A stretch of 18,702 bases of DNA, taken from contig JAGYNL010000191.1 of assembly GCA_018399865.1 (NCBI GenBank), positions 1-18,702 on the forward strand, written 5' to 3'. Below the pieces are notes generated by a model. That model did not search any database. It saw only the letters and a list, made by a program, of their open reading frames with translations, and had not been told where the DNA came from. Source of the stretch: Candidatus Bipolaricaulota bacterium. GTDB taxonomy: Bacteria; Bipolaricaulota; Bipolaricaulia; UBA7950; UBA9294. A program made the position numbers and the translations under genes. Shown piece by piece: positions 6,891 to 14,286 of this stretch (position 1 is the stretch's first letter; each line of letters begins with the position of its first letter).

Positions 6891-8404
6891 GTAGCGTCGT
6901 AGTGGGGATCGACGCACGGCCTGTTGAAATTCAGTGCGATGTAACTGGTGGTTTGCCTGCTTTTCAAGTAGTAGGACTCCCAGAAAAAGAAGTGAGCGAA
7001 AGCAGGGAGCGTGTTCGCTCGGCAATAAAGAACTCAGGTTTCTCCTTCCCAGCAAGGAGGATAACGGCAAATCTGGCCCCTGCGGACCTAAGGAAGGAAG
7101 GAGTTGGATTTGATCTTCCTATTGCGCTTGCTATACTGCTTGCTTCCCAGCAGATTGCGTCCACAGACCGAAGATACATCATTGTCGGTGAGCTATCCTT
7201 GAATGGAGAGGTTCGTTCTGTACCCGGGGTACTCCCCATCTCCATGATGGGTTTAGATAACAGATATGATGGCTTGATAGTCCCAGAAGGGAATGCAACT
7301 GAGGCTGCGCTGGTGGATGGTCTGCCTGTTCATCCGGTAAGAAGTTTAGCTCAGGCAGCGGCTTTCATGGCCGGTCTTGTTTCTATTGAACCGTTTACCG
7401 TAGATCGAGGAGAGCTTTTTCAGCGAGAAGGAACCGAAGCGAGGCTAGATCTAGGCGATGTAAAGGGACAGGAAATGGCGAAGCGCGCACTAGAGATAGC
7501 TGCCACTGGTGGACATAACTTGATGATGAGTGGCCCGCCGGGGGCGGGCAAAAGCATGCTTGCTCATTGTCTTCCAGGGATTCTTCCGGTGCTTTCTTTT
7601 GAGGAAGCGCTAGAAGTTACGCGGATATACAGTATCGCGGGTCTTCTGGCTCCGGAGACCCCGATCATCACTTTGCCTCCGTTTCGCTCTCCACATCATA
7701 CGATTTCTTATGCAGGTATGGTGGGCGGCGGGCACGGTCTTCCTGGACCAGGAGAGATCACCCTTGCTCACCATGGTGTGTTATTCCTGGATGAGATTCC
7801 CGAGTTTGAACGTCACGTACTGGAAACCCTTCGACAACCTCTTGAAGACAGGTCGATACTTCTATCTCGTGCCGGGGTGTCGGTTCGCTATCCAGCTAGC
7901 TTCACTTTAGTGGCTGCGATGAACCCTTGTCCCTGCGGTCACCTTGGCGATCATACCCATCCCTGTACGTGCACAATAGGCGAGATTAAGCGCTATCGTA
8001 GGCGGTTATCCGGTCCTTTTCTGGATCGTATCGATTTATTCGTTGAGGTCCCGCGACTTACTACGCAAGAGCTTCTCGCTCGTCCGCATGGAGAGAGCTC
8101 TCTGGTAGTTCAGGAAAGAGTGATGCGAGCACGGAGGATTCAATTGGATAGGTTTCGCGACAAGGAAGACATTTTCACTAATGCCCAGTTGTCTGCTAAA
8201 GAGATCGAAACGTATTGCATTCTCGATAGAGAAGGGAAAAAGCTTGTTGAGCTTGCTAGCAAGCGCTTAGGACTCAGTGCTCGGGCATACACGCGCACGC
8301 TTAAGGTAGCACGTACAATAGCTGATCTAGATGCCTGTGAGCAAATCAAAAGCTCCCACATTGCAGAGGCAATCCAATACCGCGCTAGTGACAATTCGCT
8401 CTGA
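6872..8404 (+). CDS. comM: ComM/YifB family Mg-chelatase-like AAA+ ATPase
   Basis: ComM is a hexameric helicase that promotes branch migration during natural transformation; related proteins occur widely in bacteria without known competence. The 510-residue protein is full length. An N-terminal Lon-protease-like domain (about 1-170, GLPAFQVVGLPEKEVSESRE and NLAPADLRKEGVGFDLPIA) precedes the Mg-chelatase AAA+ module, with Walker A GPPGAGKS at 221-228 and Walker B VLFLDE at 303-308. A cysteine cluster typical of the family follows (C353, C355, C366, C368 in AMNPCPCG...HPCTCT), and the C-terminal helical lid carries the ARAYTRTLKVARTIADL motif. GGAGG at 6863-6867 lies 4 bases before the ATG, inside the end of yraN. 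No convincing terminator follows it, although 119 bases separate it from bamA. Confidence 0.96.
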   Translation: MYSHLVSSVVVGIDARPVEIQCDVTGGLPAFQVVGLPEKEVSESRERVRSAIKNSGFSFPARRITANLAPADLRKEGVGFDLPIALAILLASQQIASTDRRYIIVGELSLNGEVRSVPGVLPISMMGLDNRYDGLIVPEGNATEAALVDGLPVHPVRSLAQAAAFMAGLVSIEPFTVDRGELFQREGTEARLDLGDVKGQEMAKRALEIAATGGHNLMMSGPPGAGKSMLAHCLPGILPVLSFEEALEVTRIYSIAGLLAPETPIITLPPFRSPHHTISYAGMVGGGHGLPGPGEITLAHHGVLFLDEIPEFERHVLETLRQPLEDRSILLSRAGVSVRYPASFTLVAAMNPCPCGHLGDHTHPCTCTIGEIKRYRRRLSGPFLDRIDLFVEVPRLTTQELLARPHGESSLVVQERVMRARRIQLDRFRDKEDIFTNAQLSAKEIETYCILDREGKKLVELASKRLGLSARAYTRTLKVARTIADLDACEQIKSSHIAEAIQYRASDNSL

Positions 8405-8488
8405 TGGGTTACCATTTCCGGGAAGCATGGTTCACAGAAACTACACATTCGCCTTGTATAGTTAGCCCGTGTATTGTTCTTGTACTGA

Positions 8489-8505
8489 ATGGCTCTTTAA
8501 GCCAT
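8489..8505 (+). other. Small hairpin in the bamA leader
   Basis: A perfect 6-bp inverted repeat, ATGGCT (8489-8494) and AGCCAT (8500-8505), with a 5-base loop sits 7 bases before the strong AAGGAGG ribosome site (8513-8519). No T tract follows, so it is not an intrinsic terminator. It could be a 5'-leader structure that affects initiation on bamA or mRNA stability. Chance occurrence is possible. Confidence 0.4.
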
Positions 8506-8523
8506 CACTAATAAGGAGGAAAG

Positions 8524-10689
8524 ATGAGATGTAAGTGGTTGTTCGCCTTGGTATACCTGCTCGGTGTGAGTCTCTTAGCATTTGCAGCTGATTTCCCAAT
8601 AACGGTTACAGAAATTACCATAACTGGAAATGTCAATATCAAAGCGTCTGACATTAAGGACGTGATACCGTTTGACGTAGGCGATGAAATTACCTCAAAC
8701 ATGCTTAAGGGGGCCTCACAAGCGATTTACGACCTCGGGTGGTTTAGCGATGTTATCCCTGAGATTGAAGATAGTGGCTTATTAACCTTCAAGGTGAGAG
8801 AAAATCCTGTTGTAAAGAAGGTAGAAGTTACAGGTAATACCAATACTGAGCCATTCAGCCTCTTTGGGCTGACACTGTTCGAAGCGCGCATTATGACCAG
8901 CAATAAGGCGCGCAGCATTCTGCGAGATAACGGTGTGAAAACAGGCAAGGTGCTCAATAATAATTCTCTGACGGACGGTCTGGAAGCGATAATAGATAAC
9001 TATGAGGACAAGGGATACGTATTGGTATCCATTGGCAATGTGAGCCCTGGAGAGACTCTCAGTATACAAGTAATAGAGGGAAAGGTTGCTGGCAACGTGG
9101 TAATGGGCCTATCCTCGGTACCGGAAAGCGTGGCAGAAGATATGATCGATGTGCCTCTTGGAGAATGCATAAAAAGGTCTGCAATTCAGAAGGTGATGTC
9201 ACGGTTACAGGGGTCCGTATATTTCTCGAACGTTGACGTTAGGGCGCAACAGGGACCGACATCGGATTCGGTTCGCTTGGTATGGTCATTGACTGAACGG
9301 CAGCTGATTGATGAGCCGGTTTCGATTAGTAGTGTCAATATACTAGGCGTAACTGTGTTCCCTTGGAAAGTGGCGGTGGGAGCTTTGGGTGAAGTTACCC
9401 AGGATCAGGTAGATAACTATGAACTACTGCGCATACTGAAAGGTTTGTTCGACCTCTACTACCGCAATGGATATGTCATGGTAAGGTTTGCAGTTGATCG
9501 GGTTGAAAATGGAGAACTCACCGTAGCAGTCCAGGAAGGCCAAATAGGACAAATGAAGATCGCTGGGAACGAGAAAACAAAAGAATACGTGATCAGGAAG
9601 GTTTTTGACATTGAGACAGGGGATATATTGAACAGCGATCGACTGGCAGTGTATTACCAGGAGCTGATGTCGCTTGGCTACTTCAACTCGGTCAGTGTTG
9701 ATCCTCAGTGGTCAGATGGAAGCGTTGATGTTTCAGTTTCTGTTGTGGAAAGCAAGAAACTTGGCGGGATAAATGGCTCGATCGCTTTTTCTCCAGAAAG
9801 TGGGGGGCTAGTGGGTAAACTTGACTACAGCCAGAAGAATCTATTTGGCACTGGACAGGATCTCTCGTTTTCATTTGCTCGTGGATTGGTAAACGATGAA
9901 AGCGCAACCTGGAATTTTGGCTACAGCACCGTTGCGTTTTTCCGTGGCTTTGATCGAGTTGGAGTAGACTTCTACCGCCAAACTGATGAAGAAGACGTTG
10001 ATGACGGAGATTCCGTAACATACTTAACCCTGGGTGCGTCGGGATCTGTCAGTTACCCTGTTTTGGATTACACTGACTTGCAGATCTCCTTCAAGCATGA
10101 AGAAGTGATTTCTTCCGAGGGAGAAGTGCCATATCCTGTGAACTCCGTAACTACAGGTATTAACTACGATGACGTCAACAATCCAAGTTTTCCCACATCA
10201 GGGAACAGAAGGTCGATATCTTTGGAGAAAGCAGGCGGTTTTGCCCCGGGCCCAAGCTACACAAAGTTCAACGTGAGGTGGGTGAAATTTTCGCAGCTAT
10301 ATAGTAGCCTTCCATTTCTAGGAGAGCGTGACCAGGTCCTTGCAGTAAGACTTGCAGCTGGATGGGGAGCAAACACCCCGTTCTCTGAAACATACAGCTT
10401 AGGAGGGTCATCGACAGTTAGAGGTACCACCATTAGTTCAGTAAGTAATCTTTTCTACACCAACTTCGAGTACAGGGTTGCTATAGTGGAAGGGCTTAAC
10501 GCCGCGCTTTTTCTTGATGCTGGGGTCTCTCTTGACGAGATTAAGCTTTCCTCGGCAAAGGCATCGTTTGGTATAGAGTTTGGAATCGAGGCAGCTGGAA
10601 TGTACGTACGGCTGGATGCGGCATGGCCATTGCGCCCGGACATGAGTTGGATTCCCCAGTTCGACTTTGGTTTTAGCCCCATGTTCTAA
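8524..10689 (+). CDS. bamA: Outer membrane protein assembly factor BamA (Omp85 family)
   Basis: BamA inserts beta-barrel proteins into the outer membrane. The 721 residues start with a signal peptide (about 1-21, basic N-terminus, hydrophobic core, cut near AFA-AD). Five POTRA-like repeats follow at about 27-93, 96-186, 187-258, 266-340 and 341-411. The first, second and fifth show the GN hallmark (ITITGNVN, VEVTGNTN, MKIAGNEK). The C-terminal barrel (about 412-721) has the D15 features NPSFPTSGN at 553-561, the LGGSSTVRGTT lid motif at 626-636 (VRG at 632-634) and a terminal Phe, the usual barrel signal. A strong ribosome site (AAGGAGG, 4 bases from the ATG) supports the start. It is followed by a Skp-like gene and fabZ, the order seen in Gram-negatives but without lpxD. 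Five POTRAs and the skp neighbour favour BamA over TamA. It shows this organism has an outer membrane. Confidence 0.93.
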   Translation: MRCKWLFALVYLLGVSLLAFAADFPITVTEITITGNVNIKASDIKDVIPFDVGDEITSNMLKGASQAIYDLGWFSDVIPEIEDSGLLTFKVRENPVVKKVEVTGNTNTEPFSLFGLTLFEARIMTSNKARSILRDNGVKTGKVLNNNSLTDGLEAIIDNYEDKGYVLVSIGNVSPGETLSIQVIEGKVAGNVVMGLSSVPESVAEDMIDVPLGECIKRSAIQKVMSRLQGSVYFSNVDVRAQQGPTSDSVRLVWSLTERQLIDEPVSISSVNILGVTVFPWKVAVGALGEVTQDQVDNYELLRILKGLFDLYYRNGYVMVRFAVDRVENGELTVAVQEGQIGQMKIAGNEKTKEYVIRKVFDIETGDILNSDRLAVYYQELMSLGYFNSVSVDPQWSDGSVDVSVSVVESKKLGGINGSIAFSPESGGLVGKLDYSQKNLFGTGQDLSFSFARGLVNDESATWNFGYSTVAFFRGFDRVGVDFYRQTDEEDVDDGDSVTYLTLGASGSVSYPVLDYTDLQISFKHEEVISSEGEVPYPVNSVTTGINYDDVNNPSFPTSGNRRSISLEKAGGFAPGPSYTKFNVRWVKFSQLYSSLPFLGERDQVLAVRLAAGWGANTPFSETYSLGGSSTVRGTTISSVSNLFYTNFEYRVAIVEGLNAALFLDAGVSLDEIKLSSAKASFGIEFGIEAAGMYVRLDAAWPLRPDMSWIPQFDFGFSPMF

Positions 10690-10690
10690 G

Positions 10691-10719
10691 ATGACATGAA
10701 GACAATGGGAGTTTATAAT
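10691..10719 (+). promoter_or_regulatory. Sigma70-type promoter for the skp-like gene
   Basis: ATGACA (10691-10696, 5 of 6 matches to the -35 consensus) and a perfect TATAAT (10714-10719) are separated by exactly 17 bases. Initiation near 10726 gives a leader of about 25 bases carrying AAGGAGG (10738-10744), 6 bases from the ATG at 10751. It starts one base after the bamA stop, so the downstream genes can be expressed separately from bamA. Confidence 0.75.
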
Positions 10720-10750
10720 CTAGATTGCTGTTAAAAAAAGGAGGAAAAGG

Positions 10751-11506
10751 ATGTCCAAGAACACACTTGTAGTATCTGTGATTGCTATAGTGCTTGCAGT
10801 GGTTGCTATAGTGCTTCCGTTTGTCATGTCTTCTAAAGAAGGACCTGACAGTACCCAAAGAATAGAAAACATAACCGATAGGGTTGAAAATATTGAGGAT
10901 GCGTTGGAGACTAATCCGGCAGCTTCCCTAAAAGTAGCTTATATCAGCGCTGAGGATGCGTTTTCAGTATTTACTGATGCGGTGAGTGATCTAAGGCAGT
11001 TAGCGGTTGATAAACAGGGAGAGATTACCAAGTTACAGCAGCAGTACATGGCGAGCACGATATCCAAGGATGAATATGATTCCCAGTACAAGCAGCTGCA
11101 GGTGGAGCTACTGCAGGCGCAACTGAACATAGATATGGGCACCATTGACAAGATGATAGCATCGTCAGGTTTTTCTGATATGAAGAGTGATCTGCAGCTA
11201 TTGAAGGATGAAGCGCAGCCGGTAGTAGATGAGATGAAGAATCTTGTTTCTACAGTACGTGTTGGTGTTATTGAGACCACGGAGTTTGAGAATCGTTACA
11301 CTCAGGTGAAGAATGCGTTTAGCCAACTTGATCAACTGCTAACACAGGCAGCCACAGCGAAGATTGTGCAGGCGGCTAACAAGATAGCGCAAAGTGAGGG
11401 CTACGATATTGTGCTTCGCGCAAAGAATGTGATCGTCTATCGTAACACAGACAAGATAGAGGACATAACCGACCGTGTGAAAGAAGAGCTTTCTCGCTAC
11501 CTGTAG
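10751..11506 (+). CDS. Skp/OmpH-like periplasmic chaperone with N-terminal membrane anchor
   Basis: The 251-residue protein has a hydrophobic segment at about 6-26 without a clear signal-peptidase site, so it is probably a signal anchor rather than a cleaved leader. Residues from about 60 onward match the OmpH family: LKVAYISAEDAFSVF resembles the Skp N-terminal strand, and a charged, Gln-rich helical region (about 75-200) is probably the coiled-coil arm. The C-terminal AANKIAQSEGYDIVLRAKN then VIVYRNTDKIEDITDRV matches the closing strand and DIT..V signature of Skp. Skp-type chaperones hold unfolded outer-membrane proteins for BamA, and the bamA neighbour agrees with that. Usual Skp proteins are about 160-170 residues, so this one is larger. 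Odd feature: IENITDRVENIED (38-50), just after the anchor, repeats the C-terminal IEDITDRVKEE (236-246). A strong promoter and ribosome site precede it, and fabZ starts on the base after its stop. Confidence 0.78.
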   Translation: MSKNTLVVSVIAIVLAVVAIVLPFVMSSKEGPDSTQRIENITDRVENIEDALETNPAASLKVAYISAEDAFSVFTDAVSDLRQLAVDKQGEITKLQQQYMASTISKDEYDSQYKQLQVELLQAQLNIDMGTIDKMIASSGFSDMKSDLQLLKDEAQPVVDEMKNLVSTVRVGVIETTEFENRYTQVKNAFSQLDQLLTQAATAKIVQAANKIAQSEGYDIVLRAKNVIVYRNTDKIEDITDRVKEELSRYL

Positions 11507-11950
11507 GTGCTTATGTATAAGGACGTGGAGGGGATACGTAGAATTTTGCCCTTACGCTATCCTTACTTAATGATAGATCGGATACTGCAAGAGGAAGAAG
11601 GGCTTGTTGTGGCGCTGAAGAGCGTGACCATAAACGAGCCCTTCTTCCAGGGACACTTCCCGGAGCCGCTGCCGGCGATCATGCCAGGTACCCTTATTCT
11701 AGAAGCAATGGCTCAGACTGCCGCTTTTCTTTTGACAGGTCAAGTTCGTTCCGTAGGATATCTTGTTGGAGTAGATGAAGCTCGTTTCCGTAGCAAAGTT
11801 GTCCCTGGAGATAGGTTAATACTTACGGCAAGGACGCTCAAGGCCCGGCAGAGTCTAGTGAAAGCAAAGGTTGAGGCAAGAGTGGAGGATGAGCTAGCTG
11901 CAAGCGCAATAATCTCACTTGTCACCCAGGCAAATAATGACTTGGAATAA
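11507..11950 (+). CDS. fabZ: 3-hydroxyacyl-[ACP] dehydratase, FabZ-type, with active-site insertion
   Basis: FabZ removes water from 3-hydroxyacyl-ACP in each round of fatty-acid elongation. The 147 residues fit the single hot-dog fold, with ILPLRYPYLMIDRI at 13-26 and FFQGHFP at 46-52. The catalytic pair is H50 and E66 (LILEAMAQTAA at 63-73). Between them the protein reads HFPEPLPAIMPG, two residues longer than the usual HFPxxPxMPG loop, so His and Glu are 16 rather than 14 positions apart. The usual His of the LPHRYP motif is Leu (L16). The first codon is a GTG that directly follows the skp stop; an ATG two codons later (11513) is an alternative start. AGGTG at 11505-11509 is the only purine-rich site, close to the latter. 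It overlaps ftcD. A FabZ-related dehydratase of other specificity cannot be excluded. Confidence 0.86.
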   Translation: MLMYKDVEGIRRILPLRYPYLMIDRILQEEEGLVVALKSVTINEPFFQGHFPEPLPAIMPGTLILEAMAQTAAFLLTGQVRSVGYLVGVDEARFRSKVVPGDRLILTARTLKARQSLVKAKVEARVEDELAASAIISLVTQANNDLE

Positions 11951-12854
11951 ACTAATCGAATGCGTGCCCAATGTAAGTGAAGGACGAAACCGTGATGTGG
12001 TTGAGTCCATAGCTGGTGCTGTTAATGGCGTGGGCAGGAAAGTGATTGACGTGAGTATGGATTCGGATCATAACCGCTCAGTAATCACTGTTGTGGGTGA
12101 AGCTAAAGGGCTTTTGGAAGGGGTTTTTGCTCTGGCAAAAAGAGCCTCCGAGTTAATCGACCTGAATTTGCATTCAGGTGAGCATCCGCGTATGGGAGCT
12201 GTTGATGTGATTCCATTTATCCCGATACGCGGGGTGACGATGGCCGATTGTATAGCACTGTCAAGAAGCGTTGGAACATGTATTGCAGAAGATCTTGGAA
12301 TACCTGTCTACCTTTACGAGGAGTCTGCGACAAACCATTCGCGCCGTAATCTGGCAGAAATCAGGAAAGGGGAATTTGAGGGATTTGCCGAAAAGATTAC
12401 GTGCCCGGAATGGAAGCCAGATTTTGGCGAATCTAGGGTTCATCCAACAGCTGGAGTTGTGGCTGTGGGGGCGCGGGAATTTCTTATTGCCTACAATATT
12501 GAACTGGCTTCATCTGATGTTTCAGTGGCAAAGAAGATTGCCAAAGCAGTGCGTTTTTCAAGCGGGGGGTTGCGATATGTGAAGGCGCTGGGACTCATGC
12601 TTGCGGAAAAAGGTATAGTGCAAGTGTCAATGAACTTGACCAACTTCAGAAGAACTCCCCTTCTCAGGGTTTTCGATCTGGTCAAACTGGAAGCAGCGCG
12701 GCGTGGGGTACAGGTTATTGGTAGCGAGATTGTTGGTACAGTTCCTAGAGCGGCATTGTACGATGTGGCACATATGGCCTTGCAATTGCACACGTTTTCG
12801 CATGATTTGATCCTGGAGGAGCGAATCGAGGACGCGTTAGGTGAGGATCGGTAG
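11937..12854 (+). CDS. ftcD: Glutamate formimidoyltransferase
   Basis: The enzyme transfers the formimino group from formiminoglutamate to tetrahydrofolate in histidine breakdown. Some bacterial versions also act on 5-formyltetrahydrofolate and replace the cycloligase. The 305-residue protein is the stand-alone transferase without a cyclodeaminase domain. Family motifs are complete: LIECVPNVSEGRNRDVV at 6-22, DSDHNRSVITVVGE at 42-55, the catalytic-loop HPRMGAVDVIPF at 83-94 (H83 matches the catalytic His of the mammalian enzyme), YLYEESA in the middle and VGAREFLIAYNI. I chose the ATG at 11937 (AGG 6 bases upstream). A TTG at 11919 could extend it by six residues, without a better ribosome site. 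It overlaps the fabZ end by 14 bases and murD by 14 bases, so it is embedded in the operon. No histidine-degradation genes are nearby, making a one-carbon folate role plausible. Confidence 0.92.
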   Translation: MTWNKLIECVPNVSEGRNRDVVESIAGAVNGVGRKVIDVSMDSDHNRSVITVVGEAKGLLEGVFALAKRASELIDLNLHSGEHPRMGAVDVIPFIPIRGVTMADCIALSRSVGTCIAEDLGIPVYLYEESATNHSRRNLAEIRKGEFEGFAEKITCPEWKPDFGESRVHPTAGVVAVGAREFLIAYNIELASSDVSVAKKIAKAVRFSSGGLRYVKALGLMLAEKGIVQVSMNLTNFRRTPLLRVFDLVKLEAARRGVQVIGSEIVGTVPRAALYDVAHMALQLHTFSHDLILEERIEDALGEDR

Positions 12855-14154
12855 AAAGGAAATAGAAAGCGTCACAATTCTTGGTTACGGCGTCACTGGG
12901 CGCGCGCTTACCAAGTATCTTCATAGTCATGGAGTAAGTATCTTCGTCAGTGAAGATGGAAATCTGAAAAAATCTGATGAAGATGACTTGTCCGCAAGTG
13001 GAATTTCCTATGAACAAGAAGGCCACACCCTGCGGTGTTTGGAAGCAGCGGACATGGTTCTGCTGAGCCCTGGAGTAAGGCCTGATATACCGGTTCTCCA
13101 GGACGCAAAGAAAAGGGGAATTCGCGTCTTCTCTGAAATCGATCTTGCTTGGTTGCTGCTTCCACATCAGGTGAAGATCGTTGCTGTGACTGGAACCAAT
13201 GGTAAAACCACAACGGTAAGCCTAATCGAAGGTATACTTAAGCAGGCAGGAATCAACGCTACGGCAGTGGGAAACATAGGCACTCCATTAATTAGCGTAG
13301 TGGATAATCCTCCAGATGTCATAGTAGCTGAGCTTAGCAGCTTCCAACTTGAACAAAGCACCGTTTTTCATCCGCATATTGCTTGTATTCTGAATATAGC
13401 TCCCGATCATTTGGATTGGCACAAGAATATTGGAAACTACATTGCTGCTAAATGTAGCATCTTTGACAGGCAAAATGGATCGGATGTTGCGGTCCTGACG
13501 CGCGAGCTTTTGACATCTATTGGAAACATTGTGGCGCGGAAGGTCTACATAGAAGACGTTGATTTTCGCGACAGGGACTTCTGTAATAACCTTGCCCCTC
13601 ATAATCTTTTCGATTTGCTTGCAGCTACTGCGTGTTGTAAACAGATTGATCCTAGCCTTGATGTAACGGGGATTAGGTTGGAAGAGTTAAATCACTTATT
13701 TCACCTTCCATACAGGCTGCAGGAGGAGCCCTCGATTGGTGGTATAACAGTGATGAACGATTCAAAGTCTACAAACGCATCCTCTGCTATTGCTGCGCTT
13801 GACAGCGTTCGTGAGCCATGCGTGATGATCCTTGGTGGAAAGCACAAACAAGGTGGATATGAGGAACTCGCCCTTGCCATCACCCGGCATGATGTTCGGC
13901 ACGCTGTTTTGTTTGGCGCTGGGGGTGCCTTCATTGAGAAGACCTTGCGTGATGCTGGTTACACAAATACCACCCTTTGTTCTACCCTGGATCAGGCTCT
14001 AACTTGTGCCTTAGAGCAAGCCCATGATTCGGATGCAGTTCTCTTCTCTCCTGCTTGCTCAAGCTTCGATCAGTACACGAATTACATCGATCGCGGGGAA
14101 AGTTTTTCCCGGCTCGTTCGCGCCCGGCAGCGACGCGAGTCTGATCTCTTCTAG
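12841..14154 (+). CDS. murD: UDP-N-acetylmuramoyl-L-alanine:D-glutamate ligase
   Basis: MurD adds D-glutamate to UDP-MurNAc-L-Ala in the cytoplasm using ATP. The 437 residues show the three Mur ligase domains: an N-terminal Rossmann-like UDP-binding part (VTILGYGVTGRAL at 11-23, LLSPGVRPDIP at 74-84), the central ATPase (GTNGKTTT at 118-125, AELSSFQLE at 163-171, LNIAPDHLDWH at 184-194) and the C-terminal domain (NDSKSTN at 306-312, ILGGKHKQGGYEEL at 330-343, SPACSSFDQY near the end). The DSK(S/A)TN and ELSSFQLE motifs separate MurD from MurC, MurE and MurF. The GTG start at 12841 has GAGGA (12828-12832) 8 bases upstream, within the end of ftcD, which it overlaps by 14 bases. The TAG stop is followed by 132 bases before ftsW. 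These stay open in the same frame. Confidence 0.96.
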   Translation: MRIGRKEIESVTILGYGVTGRALTKYLHSHGVSIFVSEDGNLKKSDEDDLSASGISYEQEGHTLRCLEAADMVLLSPGVRPDIPVLQDAKKRGIRVFSEIDLAWLLLPHQVKIVAVTGTNGKTTTVSLIEGILKQAGINATAVGNIGTPLISVVDNPPDVIVAELSSFQLEQSTVFHPHIACILNIAPDHLDWHKNIGNYIAAKCSIFDRQNGSDVAVLTRELLTSIGNIVARKVYIEDVDFRDRDFCNNLAPHNLFDLLAATACCKQIDPSLDVTGIRLEELNHLFHLPYRLQEEPSIGGITVMNDSKSTNASSAIAALDSVREPCVMILGGKHKQGGYEELALAITRHDVRHAVLFGAGGAFIEKTLRDAGYTNTTLCSTLDQALTCALEQAHDSDAVLFSPACSSFDQYTNYIDRGESFSRLVRARQRRESDLF

Positions 14155-14286
14155 GGCCAAACGTCTCATATCAGGAACACGAATTCTCACCTCTATTCCG
14201 ACATCCTTCCTTTCATTTGCGGGACAACTGACGTATCCATTGGGAGTGTCGCGGTAGCGAGGTGGAAAGGAAACAAGGAGACAGAA
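14155..14286 (+). other. 132-base murD-ftsW spacer, open in the same frame as both genes
   Basis: This spacer holds no convincing promoter or terminator. Its end has the ftsW ribosome site AAGGAG (14275-14280). All 44 codons in the frame shared by murD and ftsW lack stops, so only the murD TAG separates the two reading frames. The encoded stretch does not resemble a known domain to me. A short overlapping frame also runs from within murD to 14257. I see no support for it as a gene. Confidence 0.5.

Noticed and set aside
8405..8436. Inverted repeat ACCAT/ATGGT after comM as a terminator
   Set aside because: The stem is only 5 bp and has no T tract.
8431..8462. Possible bamA promoter (TTCACA and TATAGT)
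   Set aside because: Both boxes match 5 of 6 positions, but the spacer is 20 bases, outside the normal range.
14024..14257. 77-codon open frame overlapping the end of murD and the murD-ftsW spacer
   Set aside because: More than half overlaps murD in another frame, there is no ribosome site, and the translation shows no motif. The MurD C-terminus ends normally, so it is not a frameshifted extension.
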